From Saprospiraceae bacterium (GTDB lineage Bacteria; Bacteroidota; Bacteroidia; Chitinophagales; Saprospiraceae), in contig JAGNXB010000003.1 of NCBI GenBank assembly GCA_017985675.1, positions 62,001 through 126,000 of the forward strand: DNA of 64,000 bases, read 5' to 3'. The position numbers and the translations under genes were made by a program. Position 1 is the stretch's first letter. Every line of letters starts with the position of its first letter. Below, in pieces: positions 45,343 through 54,777 of this stretch. The notes beneath the pieces were generated by a model, which was not told where the DNA came from, did not search any database, and worked only from the letters and a program-made list of their open reading frames with translations.

Positions 45343-46392
45343 ATGCATCAACAAGCGACATATAATAAGTGGGTTTCGATATGGTTGCTCGTTGGGTTAG
45401 TTATGTTGGTAGGTCAAATATTTATAGGAGGTGTAACCCGGTTAACAGGTAGTGGATTGTCGATTACAAAATGGGAGATTGTTACTGGTACCTTACCACC
45501 AATGAATGAGGGGGAATGGGAAGAAGAGTTTAATAAATATCAGGAGACACCACAATACAAATTGGTCAATAGGGGAATGACGATAAGTGCATTTAAGTAC
45601 ATTTATTTTTGGGAGTATTTCCATCGTTTATGGGCACGGTTGATAGGGTTCATATTTTTTATTCCCTGGTGTTATTTTATGTGGCGTGGTTGGGTCACCA
45701 GGAGATTGAATAAAGGATTAGCGATTGTGGTTGGGTTAGCTGTAATTACAGCATCGTTTGGCTGGATCATGGTAGCTAGTGGTTTGGTTGAGAGACCGTG
45801 GGTGAATGCATATAAGTTGAGCATTCATCTCCTGTTAGGTTTTAGTGTTTTTATTGCACTATATGCTGCATGGTATCGTTATGTTTATGGGAACAAAGTG
45901 GTTATTAGGCAGAATGGGAATTTGATGTCAGGTGTATTATTTGGTTTAGTGATGGTCCAGATAATATTAGGAGGTATGATGTCAGGTATGAAGGCTGGAT
46001 TGTCTTATCCTACCTGGCCTCAGATGAATGGTGAGTGGATTCCTGGTGTTTTATTTGAAGGAGGACACTGGACGTTATCTAGTTTTATAAACTATGACGA
46101 TTCGATTTTTATGGTGGCATTGGTTCAGTTAATACATCGGGTTATCGCATATATCATATTGGTTGTTAGTGTTTTATATGTATATGAATCTTATAAAAAT
46201 GGAGTAAATTCGGTTATTAACAAGGTGTTAGTAAGCGTGTTAATAAGTCAAATCATATTGGGTATCTGGACGGTAGTTGAATTTAAGCATGGTGTTCCTG
46301 TGGCACTTGGTTCAGCTCACCAGTTGGGCGCACTTGCCTTATCAACGGTTGTTTTCCATTGCCGTTTCATCCTGTTGGAAAGGAGGAATTGA
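45343..46392 (+). CDS. ctaA: Haem A synthase (COX15/CtaA)
   Basis: 349 residues with eight membrane helices. It oxidises haem O to haem A for aa3-type cytochrome oxidase. Motifs: GGVTRLTGSGLSITKWEIVTG at the N-terminus, EYFHRLWARLIGF and LIHRVIAYIILV with the haem-ligand histidines, and HQLGALALSTVVFH. Length and the WEYFHR motif fit the type seen in Bacteroidota and alphaproteobacteria. Codon use is more AT-rich than the flanking genes. Confidence 0.93.
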   Translation: MHQQATYNKWVSIWLLVGLVMLVGQIFIGGVTRLTGSGLSITKWEIVTGTLPPMNEGEWEEEFNKYQETPQYKLVNRGMTISAFKYIYFWEYFHRLWARLIGFIFFIPWCYFMWRGWVTRRLNKGLAIVVGLAVITASFGWIMVASGLVERPWVNAYKLSIHLLLGFSVFIALYAAWYRYVYGNKVVIRQNGNLMSGVLFGLVMVQIILGGMMSGMKAGLSYPTWPQMNGEWIPGVLFEGGHWTLSSFINYDDSIFMVALVQLIHRVIAYIILVVSVLYVYESYKNGVNSVINKVLVSVLISQIILGIWTVVEFKHGVPVALGSAHQLGALALSTVVFHCRFILLERRN

Positions 46393-46437
46393 ATGTCAAC
46401 AATTAGAATTAGAGTTATTAATAAATAACTTAAATGT

Positions 46438-46445
46438 TACCTTTG
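46438..46445 (+). promoter_or_regulatory. -7 box TACCTTTG for the 46464 gene
   Basis: Perfect TAnnTTTG, 18 bases before the ATG. Confidence 0.55.
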
Positions 46446-46463
46446 TTTTAATACGATTTAATT

Positions 46464-47231
46464 ATGTTAGAGACAACGACGGCGGGTAAGTTTAAATATT
46501 TTGAGTCCAAAGGAGAGGGCGATGTCCTTTTACTTTTGCATGGGTTATTTGGTGCGACAAGTAATTTCTCAGGTGTAATAGATGCATTTGGAAAATCACA
46601 TAATGTAGTTATTCCAATACTGCCTATTTATGAGTTACCCCTGCTAAAGGTTTCTCTTACAGGTCTTCTTGAATATGTGGAGGAATTTGTAAATTTTAAA
46701 GGTTTTCCAAAGGTTCATATTTTAGGTAATAGTCTTGGTGGACATTTGTCTTTGTTGTATGCCTTAAAGTGCCCGGAGCGGGTTCAGACGATGATATTAA
46801 CCGGCAGTAGTGGTTTGTATGAAAGCGGTATGGGTAATACATTTCCTAAACGAAGTGATTATAACTTTATCAAAGCGAAAACTGAAGCCACTTTTTATCG
46901 TCCAGAAACAGCAACAAAGGAGTTGGTGGATGAAGTGTATGATATTGTCAATGATAGGATGAAGGCTATTCGGGTATTGGCTACAGCAAAAAGTGCCATT
47001 CGCCATAATGTAGGAGATCGATTGCATGAGATCAAGTGTCCAACACTCATCATCTGGGGTAAAGAAGATACTGTTACTCCTGCATTTGTTGCGGATAAGT
47101 TTCATTCTTTAATAGAAAATACAGAACTGCATATTTTTGATGAATGTGGCCACGCACCAATGTGGGAGTTACCCAAACAGTTTAATGCAGTGTTAAATAG
47201 TTTTTTGGAGCGCCACCCGGTGCAATTGTAA
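46464..47231 (+). CDS. Alpha/beta hydrolase
   Basis: 255 residues. Motifs: LLLHGLFGATSNF (oxyanion), ILGNSLGGHLSLLYA (Ser nucleophile in GNSLGG), IIWGKEDTVTPAF (Asp) and FDECGHAPMWELPKQF (His). It resembles the MenH/carbon-carbon hydrolase branch; no substrate can be assigned. Own promoter at 46438. It is the last gene before the 1.9-kb parS-containing gap. Confidence 0.88.
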   Translation: MLETTTAGKFKYFESKGEGDVLLLLHGLFGATSNFSGVIDAFGKSHNVVIPILPIYELPLLKVSLTGLLEYVEEFVNFKGFPKVHILGNSLGGHLSLLYALKCPERVQTMILTGSSGLYESGMGNTFPKRSDYNFIKAKTEATFYRPETATKELVDEVYDIVNDRMKAIRVLATAKSAIRHNVGDRLHEIKCPTLIIWGKEDTVTPAFVADKFHSLIENTELHIFDECGHAPMWELPKQFNAVLNSFLERHPVQL

Positions 47232-47355
47232 GACTAGTCTTGAACATGCGACCAGATATGGGATTGTAGCAGATCAGAGTTGTATTTATATTTATTAAAC
47301 AACTCTCTGCCTTACAGATTAAATATTATCTCGATGGACTTTTCACATGGTGTGA

Positions 47356-47371
47356 TGTTTCACGTGAAACA
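47356..47371. promoter_or_regulatory. parS: parS site, TGTTTCACGTGAAACA
   Basis: Perfect 16-bp palindrome identical to the chromosomal ParB/Spo0J-binding consensus. Confidence 0.9.
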
Positions 47372-47430
47372 TTATCTCTCTTCTTTAGTTATGCAAATTA
47401 ACTTTGTATCATCATTTATCATTCCTTAAT

Positions 47431-47446
47431 GTTCCACGTGGAACAA
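47431..47446. promoter_or_regulatory. parS: parS site, TGTTCCACGTGGAACA
   Basis: Perfect 16-bp palindrome, parS variant with C-G in place of T-A at positions 5/12. It lies 59 bases after the first site. Confidence 0.85.
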
Positions 47447-48239
47447 TAGATTATTATCAAGGCTTCAAAAGTTTATGTACTTCTTATCATAAGATCGTAC
47501 GACATTATTTATAAGCCCTTTCTCTACTGCCATTATATGTTTTCTACACTCCTCAGTACAGAATACAAGATCTAGTGCTGGTCAGTAGGGTTCAGTAAAT
47601 CAGTGGCAATTTGATCGATATACAGGATACAGCCAAATGGTGATTTGGTATGAGCGGAAGGATATCTTGGCATTGTATGGTATGTAACTAGTAAGTCTCA
47701 TGCCTATGCCTATTCATCCTATAAATACGCGCAGATACTACTACGGGTGGAAACACATTTTAGAGTGAATTGGTAAAAGGCCGTAAGCATGGTATGGTAC
47801 TTCTGTAAGTATTGAAGCCGTAGTTTAACATGTGGGGTGTTAAAGTTTGCAGACTCAACGCCGGATGAAATGCCGTGCCAAAAACAAGAACAATAGTTAA
47901 GGGACTTTGTGTTATAGCCTCTTTTCATACCTAGTGCAAACCAATGACTCCTAATTACACAGGATATAAATCATCTTGAACATCAGTTTCATAGTGCCTC
48001 TTCTGTAGTTTTAGTTCAGAAAAATGGCAATGTCTATCTGGACAAGAATACTAAACGTATCACACCAGGTGATCAACCCAATTTGAGATGCCGATCATTT
48101 CTTTCACAGAAGATTAGTTGCACGAGAGAAGGTAGGCCTATAACATGATAGGATCCCTGCATATGATACAGTCAACTCATCTTCGGATCAATACATCTGT
48201 AGGATGGTTACCGACTATTAACGGATAACCTGGAAGTGG

Positions 48240-48420
48240 CGGTGTTAAATGGTTATTCGTTTATTTGGGAAATGTCCTCGAACAGCTCGCACCCAATGTC
48301 TAGCTTACCAACCCGTAAGGGGGAGTTTCACTGACCCTGAAAGGACGAATGTCTGGTGGACTTCGGTGAGCGAACCGAGCGCCCCTGCTCGAGGCTTACG
48401 AAATGCGCTAAGTAATATCT
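48240..48420. other. GC-richer block with hairpins, possible structured RNA
   Basis: It stands out from AT-rich surroundings and contains TCGGT-gagcga-ACCGA and GAGC-gcccct-GCTC hairpins. A 60-codon ORF covers it but looks accidental. I cannot match it to a known RNA. Confidence 0.25.
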
Positions 48421-49128
48421 ACAAAAATTAGCAAATGATCCACCGATTCCAACTCCGCCAAATGTGAGCAAAGACCTAAAATTTCTTTCACCTACACCAC
48501 CACAGGTAAGTTCATTAGAAAACAGTGTTATCCACTTGGGGCGGATTATCTAGAATATTTTATTCTATTTGAGAAACTTATCCTTACCACTTTACATATT
48601 TATCATTGAGGGAGGGGGAAGTCATTCAATGATGTTGATGTTCAAAGACAAACTTTAGATGTACAGGAAAAGTAAGTAGAATTGTATTGACTGACCGAAC
48701 ATCCAATCCAAATTATATAATTCCAAAAGAAGCTTGGTGGATATTCAACATCTAATAGCATGTCTTAGCTACTGCAGGGGTAGTTATAGGTAGGATCTTT
48801 CGGATCAAAAAGTTAGTTGTGGATTAAAGATCAGTTTGTCACTCTACCGCTCCGTTTGGTCATAGGGCTGGTAATAACTTTGTATTGGCAAACAAGAGGA
48901 TTCAGAGAGTACAATAACCGTAACAATTTTTGATATAGGACAATTCGTGATTCCCCGAGCAAATACCGATTATAATTTTCAATAATATTGATTATATATC
49001 TATTTAAGGAATAAATAATGTAAAATTTAACAATATCAAGAATAAAAGACAATATTTTGTGGATAACTTGATATATTAGTGACATACCTACCGAAGCCGG
49101 AGAGCTATGTAATACAAGTTGCGTGATA

Positions 49129-50064
49129 TTAATATTTACACGCCCCTTCCTGATTGATACGGCTGTAATACAACGTATAGTCCTGTTTCAATTGATGCAT
49201 AATGGCTGCCATTTTTTCACCACAGTTTTCAGCAGCCAGGCTGTTGTCACAGAGTGCAAACACAGATGGACCCGACCCTGAGATACTACATCCAAGAGCG
49301 CCTTCCTTATAGGCAGCCTCCTGCATGGCATAAAAGCCGGGTATAAAGGGTGCCCGTTGTTCTTCTATAACTGCATCTCTCATACTCCGTCCAATCAATC
49401 CAAAATCAGACTGGTATAACCCATGAATCAATCCGCCCAGGTTTCCACTTTGGGTAACCATCGACTCCAGGCTGATATCTGGCTTTAAGATATTCCTCGT
49501 TTCTTTAGTAGTGATTTGTACATGCGGGTGAAGTACAGTAACATACAATCCTTTAGGTACTGGCAAACGATGTATATCAAGACTTTTTCCATCACGTATC
49601 AAAACGATGCCTCCTAATAATGAAGCAGCAACATTGTCGGTGTACCATCCGCCAGTAACTGAGTATTCACCAGCCATGGCAAATGGAAGTAAGTCACGTT
49701 TTTCTAAAGGCTTTTTTAATAATTCATTTATTGCCATGACACCAGCCACTGCTGAGGCAGCACTACTACCAAGTCCACTGGCAAAAGGCATTTTTTTATG
49801 CAGTTCGAAGGCGATACCGCGATCTGGTTCACCCAGATAGTCCAGCATAGCCTGTGCAGCAATGGTGGCTGTATTTTTAGTAGGGTCGCGAGGCAACAGG
49901 CCTTTGTCACCATGTATAGCTACCAATTCAAGTCCTTTTTTATCTGTAAACCAGGCGGTTATTTCATCACCAGGAGCCTCTAATGCCAGACCCAATATAT
50001 CAAAGCCACATGCCAGGTTTGAAAGACTGGCTGGGGCAAATACCTTTATACCTGTTTGTTTCAT
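49129..50064 (-). CDS. thrB: Homoserine kinase
   Basis: 311 residues, GHMP kinase. It phosphorylates homoserine in threonine synthesis. Motifs: APASLSNLACGFDILGLAL at the N-terminus, the ATP-binding MPFASGLGSSAASAVAGV and the C-terminal GCSISGSGPSVFAL. thrA/thrC are not adjacent here. TATCTTTG at 50069-50076 lies four bases before the ATG, so the message may be leaderless. Confidence 0.95.
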   Translation of the reverse strand: MKQTGIKVFAPASLSNLACGFDILGLALEAPGDEITAWFTDKKGLELVAIHGDKGLLPRDPTKNTATIAAQAMLDYLGEPDRGIAFELHKKMPFASGLGSSAASAVAGVMAINELLKKPLEKRDLLPFAMAGEYSVTGGWYTDNVAASLLGGIVLIRDGKSLDIHRLPVPKGLYVTVLHPHVQITTKETRNILKPDISLESMVTQSGNLGGLIHGLYQSDFGLIGRSMRDAVIEEQRAPFIPGFYAMQEAAYKEGALGCSISGSGPSVFALCDNSLAAENCGEKMAAIMHQLKQDYTLYYSRINQEGACKY

Positions 50065-50068
50065 AGAT

Positions 50069-50076
50069 CAAAGATA
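50069..50076 (-). promoter_or_regulatory. -7 box TATCTTTG, four bases before thrB ATG
   Basis: Perfect TAnnTTTG with N4 spacing to the start codon. Confidence 0.55.
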
Positions 50077-50245
50077 CAGCCTGCTTTGGCAGATCATAAA
50101 GAAGTTGGCAGCATTCCACTTGGTAAGAAATCATATCCGTGTAGGTATAATCACAATACACGATTAAGGGTGCTTTGTGTTTGGATCATTATGAAGACAA
50201 TGTTAAATCCGTCTATTTAGATCAGTATTGCCTGCCTAAAACAAT

Positions 50246-50253
50246 TACCTTTG
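50246..50253 (+). promoter_or_regulatory. -7 box TACCTTTG, four bases before ATG 50258
   Basis: Perfect TAnnTTTG with N4 spacing. GTATTG about 16 bases upstream could act as the -33 element. Confidence 0.55.
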
Positions 50254-50257
50254 GCAC

Positions 50258-50707
50258 ATGGCATTAGAAGAAAACGTCATGACAGCCCTAAAGGAGGCTA
50301 TGAAGGCAAAAGATCAAGCCGCAATGCGAACCTTACGTTCGATAAAAGCGGCGATACTCCTTTTCAAAACCAGCGGCAGCGGAGAGGAATTAAATGGAGA
50401 AGCAGAGATAAAATTGCTTCAAAAGATGGTCAAACAGCGAAAGGAATCGGCAGGCATCTTTCATCAACAAAACAGATTGGATCTGGCACAGACCGAGGAG
50501 GAAGAGATTGCTGTTTTGGAGCAGTTTTTACCGGCACAATTAGACGAAGCAGCCCTAACGCTTATCATACAACAAATCATCACCGATACGGGCGCTACCT
50601 CTGCCAAAGACATGGGCAAAGTCATTGGTCAAGCCAATAAACAGCTTGCTGGTAAAGCAGAAGGTAGAGTAATATCGGAAGTTGTAAAACGATTACTGGC
50701 CAGCTAA
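50258..50707 (+). CDS. yqeY: GatB/YqeY domain protein
   Basis: 149 residues, the standard YqeY length. Motifs: MTALKEAMKAKDQAAMRTLRSIKAAI, LQKMVKQRKESAGIF, EEIAVLEQFLPAQLDEAAL and GATSAKDMGKVIGQA. YqeY resembles the tRNA-binding tail of the GatB amidotransferase subunit; its role is not firmly known. It is followed 13 bases later by the glycosyltransferase gene. The start is four bases after a -7 box. Confidence 0.93.
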   Translation: MALEENVMTALKEAMKAKDQAAMRTLRSIKAAILLFKTSGSGEELNGEAEIKLLQKMVKQRKESAGIFHQQNRLDLAQTEEEEIAVLEQFLPAQLDEAALTLIIQQIITDTGATSAKDMGKVIGQANKQLAGKAEGRVISEVVKRLLAS

Positions 50708-50720
50708 CCTGACCTAATTT

Positions 50721-51803
50721 ATGCACTTACTTATTGCGGCGCTAAACTGGGGGATGGGTCATGCTTCACGCACGGTTCCACTTATCCGCGCTTTTCAGGA
50801 AAGAGGTATGCATATTTCACTTGCCTCTGATGGTGTTGCAGCTGATTTATTTCGTGCAGAATTCCCTGACCTGGAGGTGCACGAGTTGCCATCATACAAG
50901 GTCAGCTACCCCTCCAGTAATATCTATCTCAATGTCCTGTTGAGTGCCTGGAATATCCTGACGGCCAAACAAAAGGAGAAACGTTGGCTTAAGACATTTC
51001 GAATCACCCACAAAGTTGATGCGGTCATTAGCGATAATCGGTATGGACTCCGTGCAAAAGATATTCCCTGTGTGTTAATTACACACCAACTCCAACTTTA
51101 TGGGGAGTGGTCATGGGCTAATAAAATTGGTGAATTCATTATCCGTAGATGGATACGCAAATTTACGGAAGTATGGGTACCTGATTGGCAGGGAACATCG
51201 TCGTTAACAGGGGGTATGGCTACATGGAAGTATACGCAACCTCCCGTCCGTTACATAGGGCCTATATCACGATTCCAGGTCGTTGAACATGGTCAGAACA
51301 AGGATTTGGATATTGTCGCCATTCTTTCAGGTCCAGAGCCACAACGCACTTGGTTTGAGCAAAAGATAAGAGAACAACTGGTTACAATCGAAGGGCAACA
51401 TCTCCTCATAAGAGGGACCAAAGAAACCGCAGCTCTGGGTTTTAGTCAGGGCAACAATCTAAAAATAATTGACTTTCTGCCCGCCGCAGAACTTCAACAT
51501 TGGGTAAACCGATCAAAGATGCAAGTTAGCCGATCGGGTTATTCCACGGTTATGGATTTGGTTTATTCGGGGATTCCGGCACTAATGGTGCCAACACCTG
51601 GACAGTTTGAACAAGAATTCCTCTGTACGTTCCTGCAAGGTAAAGGGCCCTGGCAGTTTCAGGATCAGAAAGATATGGATATAGCCAAGGCCTGGGGAAT
51701 GCGGGAGCAATTTGCCAGCCCTTTAATTCAACAGCCAACGGGCCATGAGGCGGATGATACTGCAAACCGATTTATCCGGGATTTGGAATCCAGGAAAGGT
51801 TAA
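50721..51803 (+). CDS. MurG-like (GT28-type) glycosyltransferase
   Basis: 360 residues with a GT-B layout. N-terminal ALNWGMGHASRTVPLIRAF gives the glycine-rich donor/acceptor loop. The C-terminal part has LPAAELQHWVNRSKMQVSRSGYSTVMDLVYSGIPALMVPTPGQFEQEFLC, the GT28 nucleotide-sugar signature. It resembles the glycosyltransferase-like proteins common in Bacteroidota. Donor and acceptor are unknown. Probably co-transcribed with yqeY. Confidence 0.82.
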   Translation: MHLLIAALNWGMGHASRTVPLIRAFQERGMHISLASDGVAADLFRAEFPDLEVHELPSYKVSYPSSNIYLNVLLSAWNILTAKQKEKRWLKTFRITHKVDAVISDNRYGLRAKDIPCVLITHQLQLYGEWSWANKIGEFIIRRWIRKFTEVWVPDWQGTSSLTGGMATWKYTQPPVRYIGPISRFQVVEHGQNKDLDIVAILSGPEPQRTWFEQKIREQLVTIEGQHLLIRGTKETAALGFSQGNNLKIIDFLPAAELQHWVNRSKMQVSRSGYSTVMDLVYSGIPALMVPTPGQFEQEFLCTFLQGKGPWQFQDQKDMDIAKAWGMREQFASPLIQQPTGHEADDTANRFIRDLESRKG

Positions 51804-51808
51804 CTTGA

Positions 51809-52285
51809 CTAGATCTTATTCCATTCCCATATGCCGTATTGTAGCACTGTGGGCAGTTTAAACCCGCACAGTTTCAAGGTCAGCAGGATATTGCCCCGGT
51901 GATGGGACTCATGGTGAATAAAATATCCCAACAAAGGGACAACGCCCCGTTTGAAACCTTTGATCGTCCCCCCTTGTTCCATGCCGTTTTTAAGCATATT
52001 CCCCACCATCTCTGCCGAGATATTATGCAGATCTTTTAACAGGGGTATGGTTTTAATGTCCTCAGCTTTGACGGTTGTCAGTCCTTCAATGACAGACTTA
52101 TCCATCTTTTCTAGTTTCCAGAACCGTACATTATACATATGTGCCAGTTGGTGACCCACCGTGCCACCCCCTCGTTTGGATGTTGTCAAGGATAATGCTT
52201 CATCCGTTAAGGCATCCATCAACATTAGATTGGTGCGATGATGAATAAACCAGGTATCAATGATTTGTTGTTCAAGAAGGGACAT
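51809..52285 (-). CDS. DinB-family protein
   Basis: 158 residues, a four-helix bundle. Metal-ligand histidines are visible: HHRTNL near residue 16, GHQLAHMYNVRFWKL and HHESHHRGNILLTLK. DinB-family proteins bind nickel or zinc; several act as thiol-dependent transferases (bacillithiol and mycothiol S-transferase relatives). Specific function is unknown. It is convergent with the glycosyltransferase gene, five bases apart. Confidence 0.85.
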   Translation of the reverse strand: MSLLEQQIIDTWFIHHRTNLMLMDALTDEALSLTTSKRGGGTVGHQLAHMYNVRFWKLEKMDKSVIEGLTTVKAEDIKTIPLLKDLHNISAEMVGNMLKNGMEQGGTIKGFKRGVVPLLGYFIHHESHHRGNILLTLKLCGFKLPTVLQYGIWEWNKI

Positions 52286-52446
52286 AGACCTGGTTGTTTA
52301 TCAAAACATAAATGTATATACTCTTATTTTTCAAATCAATGTGAAAAAATTACTCTTTTAATGTGATGTTAAAGCACTAAGTTTGTTCCCTCCAATCTGT
52401 AGAGAACTAAATAATAAAATGTTACGCTACCAATTAAAACCTACAA

Positions 52447-53628
52447 TCATCCCATTTCCTCAAGTGCCGCTTGTTTGACTGCCTTTGCTACTTTCCAGGC
52501 GACTTCTTCATTAAGTGTTGCGGGAATAATCATGTCTTTCCGGGGCTCGCGAATAAATTCAGCAATGGCATAAGCTGCAGCGAGTTTCATTCGTGGGGAG
52601 ATCTTTTTTGCCCGGGCATCCAGTGCTCCTCTGAAAATACCTGGGAATCCGAGTGCATTGTTGACCTGGTTGGGCATGTCGCTTCGGCCGGTAGCTACGA
52701 CAGCTGCGCCCCCAGCATAAGCCTCTTCCGGCATAATTTCGGGAGTAGGATTGGCCAAAGCAAAAATGATGGGGTCAGGGGCCATCGTGCGAATGTCATC
52801 CCGTGTTAATAGATCTCCGACGCTTACTCCGATAAACACGTCAGCATTGCGGATAGCATCCCGCACATCTCCGGTGTGACGTTGAAGGTTACTCCACTGG
52901 AGCGTTTCCCTTTTCGAATCGTTGATATCGTCCCTGTCGGGATGTATGATTCCTTTTGTGTCGCAAATAAGCAGTTCCTTGATGGGTGTACAAAGTTCAC
53001 CCGAATAGCCATCTACACATTTGAGCATTTTGGCGATGGCGATACCTGCCGCACCAGCACCATTGATCACAATTTTTAACTCGCTAAACGGCTTATTCAC
53101 AAGCTTTGCCGCATTGATAAGTCCAGCCAGTGTAACAATGGCAGTGCCGTGCTGATCATCGTGGAAGACAGGAATACCAATATCCTGCAATTGCTCTTCA
53201 ATATAAAAACTCTGCGGCGCAGCTATATCTTCGAGATTAATGCCGCCAAAAACTGGGGCTATACGTTTTACGGTAGCAATGATTTCATCTGGATCCTGTG
53301 TATCCAGACAAATAGGAAAGGCATCCAAGGCGGCAAATCGTTTAAACAACATGGCTTTGCCCTCCATGACAGGAATAGAAGCCAGGGCACCTATGTTTCC
53401 AAGTCCCAATACCGCTGATCCATCGGTGACGATTGCGATTGTATTTCCTTTGATTGTATAATCATAGGCTAGCTCGGGATTAGCTTCAATAGCTTTGCAG
53501 GGTGCAGCTACACCCGGAGAATATACCAATGCCAACTCGTGGGCATCATGAAGATCAATTTTTGCATTCACCCTGATTTTGCCTCGTAATTGCTTGTGCA
53601 GCATCATGCTTTCCTCGTAAATATCCAT
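52447..53628 (-). CDS. NAD(P)-dependent malic enzyme
   Basis: 393 residues. It converts malate to pyruvate and CO2. Motifs: LVYSPGVAAPCKAI, TDGSAVLGLGNIGALASIPVMEGKAMLFK, INLEDIAAPQSF, VFHDDQHGTAIVTLAGLINA (metal-binding Asp pair) and VINGAGAAGIAIAKML (nucleotide fold). It lacks the C-terminal phosphotransacetylase-like domain of the long MaeB type, matching the short bacterial form. Cofactor preference cannot be read with confidence. Confidence 0.94.
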   Translation of the reverse strand: MDIYEESMMLHKQLRGKIRVNAKIDLHDAHELALVYSPGVAAPCKAIEANPELAYDYTIKGNTIAIVTDGSAVLGLGNIGALASIPVMEGKAMLFKRFAALDAFPICLDTQDPDEIIATVKRIAPVFGGINLEDIAAPQSFYIEEQLQDIGIPVFHDDQHGTAIVTLAGLINAAKLVNKPFSELKIVINGAGAAGIAIAKMLKCVDGYSGELCTPIKELLICDTKGIIHPDRDDINDSKRETLQWSNLQRHTGDVRDAIRNADVFIGVSVGDLLTRDDIRTMAPDPIIFALANPTPEIMPEEAYAGGAAVVATGRSDMPNQVNNALGFPGIFRGALDARAKKISPRMKLAAAYAIAEFIREPRKDMIIPATLNEEVAWKVAKAVKQAALEEMG

Positions 53629-53798
53629 TCGACCGATGATTTATTGAATAGGGGAGGCTAAGATAATGGGAAGAAGCTGAATACAACCAAGTTAGCATAG
53701 TGAAAGATCACCAATTTACATCACCTTCATATAAGTACACAGCCTAGGTTAAAACTTCGACTCGCCAGTGTAATTCACATCTACGTTAATGTTGAAAC

Positions 53799-53827
53799 AA
53801 AAAAGCCCGTACCAAAAGGCACGGGCT
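53799..53827 (-). terminator. Terminator after the 53864 gene
   Basis: On the minus strand AGCCCGT pairs with ACGGGCT around a 10-base loop and is followed by TTTTTT. It lies 37 bases after the stop. Confidence 0.85.
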
Positions 53828-53863
53828 GACTATAGAAAGTTAAAACGTCTGATCCTGAACGAT

Positions 53864-54475
53864 CTAGTTGCCTGCTTTTTTAACTGCAGCTTTTCCTGGT
53901 TTTGTGCTGTCAAGGCCGCTACCTGCTTTTTTCACAGTAAATTTCCGCTCGGACACATTTGTACCGCAACGAGCACGCAAGATGTAATCATCTGCTGCAA
54001 GAGTTGTAGCATCAATAACCGGAGTGGTGGCAGTAAGTGCGGTGCCATCAACTGTTTTGCGGTTTTGGCGAGCAACCTGCTTTTGGTTGGCAGCCTGATT
54101 ACCAGCGACTGTAGGAGGGCATTTGGAGTTATCACACACTGACCATCCTTTTACAGCCTGGCCTTTGGAGTTGACCAGCTCAAAGTTGAGCTCTTTGCAA
54201 ACAGGGCTTTTTGACGTAGGATTACCCGCTTTAGCATTGACAGGTGTGGCGTCCCATACGGTTGTTTCGAGGTCACCTGTTGGGGATTTGACATCGATAA
54301 CGACAGTGCAACAAGCACCCTTGTTTACTGCAGCGGTTGCATTTGTAGTCGTGGTAGATTTCGTACCAGTAGTTTGGTTCTTTTTAGGCGTACTTGATTT
54401 GGTACCCAAATCGGATTGTGCTGTGAGCGATCCAGCAAGGAGAAGTGCAAAAACGAAAAAGAAAGCATGTTTCAT
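53864..54475 (-). CDS. Secreted cysteine-containing protein, unknown
   Basis: 203 residues with signal MKHAFFFVFALLLAGSLTAQ. A Thr/Lys/Asn-rich linker (~residues 22-50) is followed by a domain with six cysteines (GACCTVV, SPVCKEL, WSVCDNSKCPP, RARCGTN), probably disulphide-bonded, and a Lys/Gly-rich tail ending VKKAGN. No T9SS domain and no known family. It lies between the malic enzyme gene and an NlpE-like gene, with its own terminator. Confidence 0.6.
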   Translation of the reverse strand: MKHAFFFVFALLLAGSLTAQSDLGTKSSTPKKNQTTGTKSTTTTNATAAVNKGACCTVVIDVKSPTGDLETTVWDATPVNAKAGNPTSKSPVCKELNFELVNSKGQAVKGWSVCDNSKCPPTVAGNQAANQKQVARQNRKTVDGTALTATTPVIDATTLAADDYILRARCGTNVSERKFTVKKAGSGLDSTKPGKAAVKKAGN

Positions 54476-54715
54476 AAAAACAAATTGATGGGTTGAAAAA
54501 ATAGGGTTAGTAATTGTTGATAAGTAATGTGTTGCTGAAGAAAGTCATTTGCTGCGCATCTTCCATTATAGCCTCAGCCTGTAAATTTCTTTTCTTTCCC
54601 TTCCATTTGAAGTGCAAATAAAAAGTTACCCAACAAGGTAAATAAATTCTCAAAGATGCAGTACGTCCTAAACCAAACGATGACATGCTTCAATGTGCAT
54701 CCATACCCGCACAAT
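54476..54715. other. Intergenic region, promoter of the 53864 gene expected
   Basis: No gene seen. It should hold the promoter of the downstream minus-strand gene; no perfect TAnnTTTG close to the start. Confidence 0.4.
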
Positions 54716-54754
54716 AAAAAAGCGTCCAGTACAGGGAGATACTGAACGCTTTTT
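54716..54754 (-). terminator. Terminator after the NlpE-like gene
   Basis: On the minus strand AGCGTTCAGTA pairs with TACTGGACGCT (one mismatch), followed by TTTTTT. It lies 24 bases past the stop. Confidence 0.85.
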
Positions 54755-54777
54755 AAAGAACTACCTGTTAAGAAAGT

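Larger units (their letters stand above)
47232..49128. other. 1.9-kb gap without genes, carries parS sites
   Basis: No ORF with convincing protein character. It contains both parS sites, a single perfect DnaA box (49058-49066, TGTGGATAA), a one-mismatch box near 48524, very AT-rich stretches around 48960-49060, and a GC-richer block at 48240-48420 with several short hairpins. It looks like part of the origin/partition region; part may be decayed sequence. Confidence 0.55.

Noticed and set aside
47719..47928. 69-codon minus-strand ORF in the 1.9-kb gap
   Set aside because: No recognisable protein pattern, no promoter box or conserved motif.
48249..48431. 60-codon ORF in the origin-proximal gap
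   Set aside because: Composition unlike neighbours and it overlaps hairpin-forming sequence. More likely RNA or debris.
48518..49066. Second DnaA-box cluster as the main origin
   Set aside because: Only one perfect box (49058) and one near match, spread over 500 bases; the 44.9-45.2 kb cluster is much denser.
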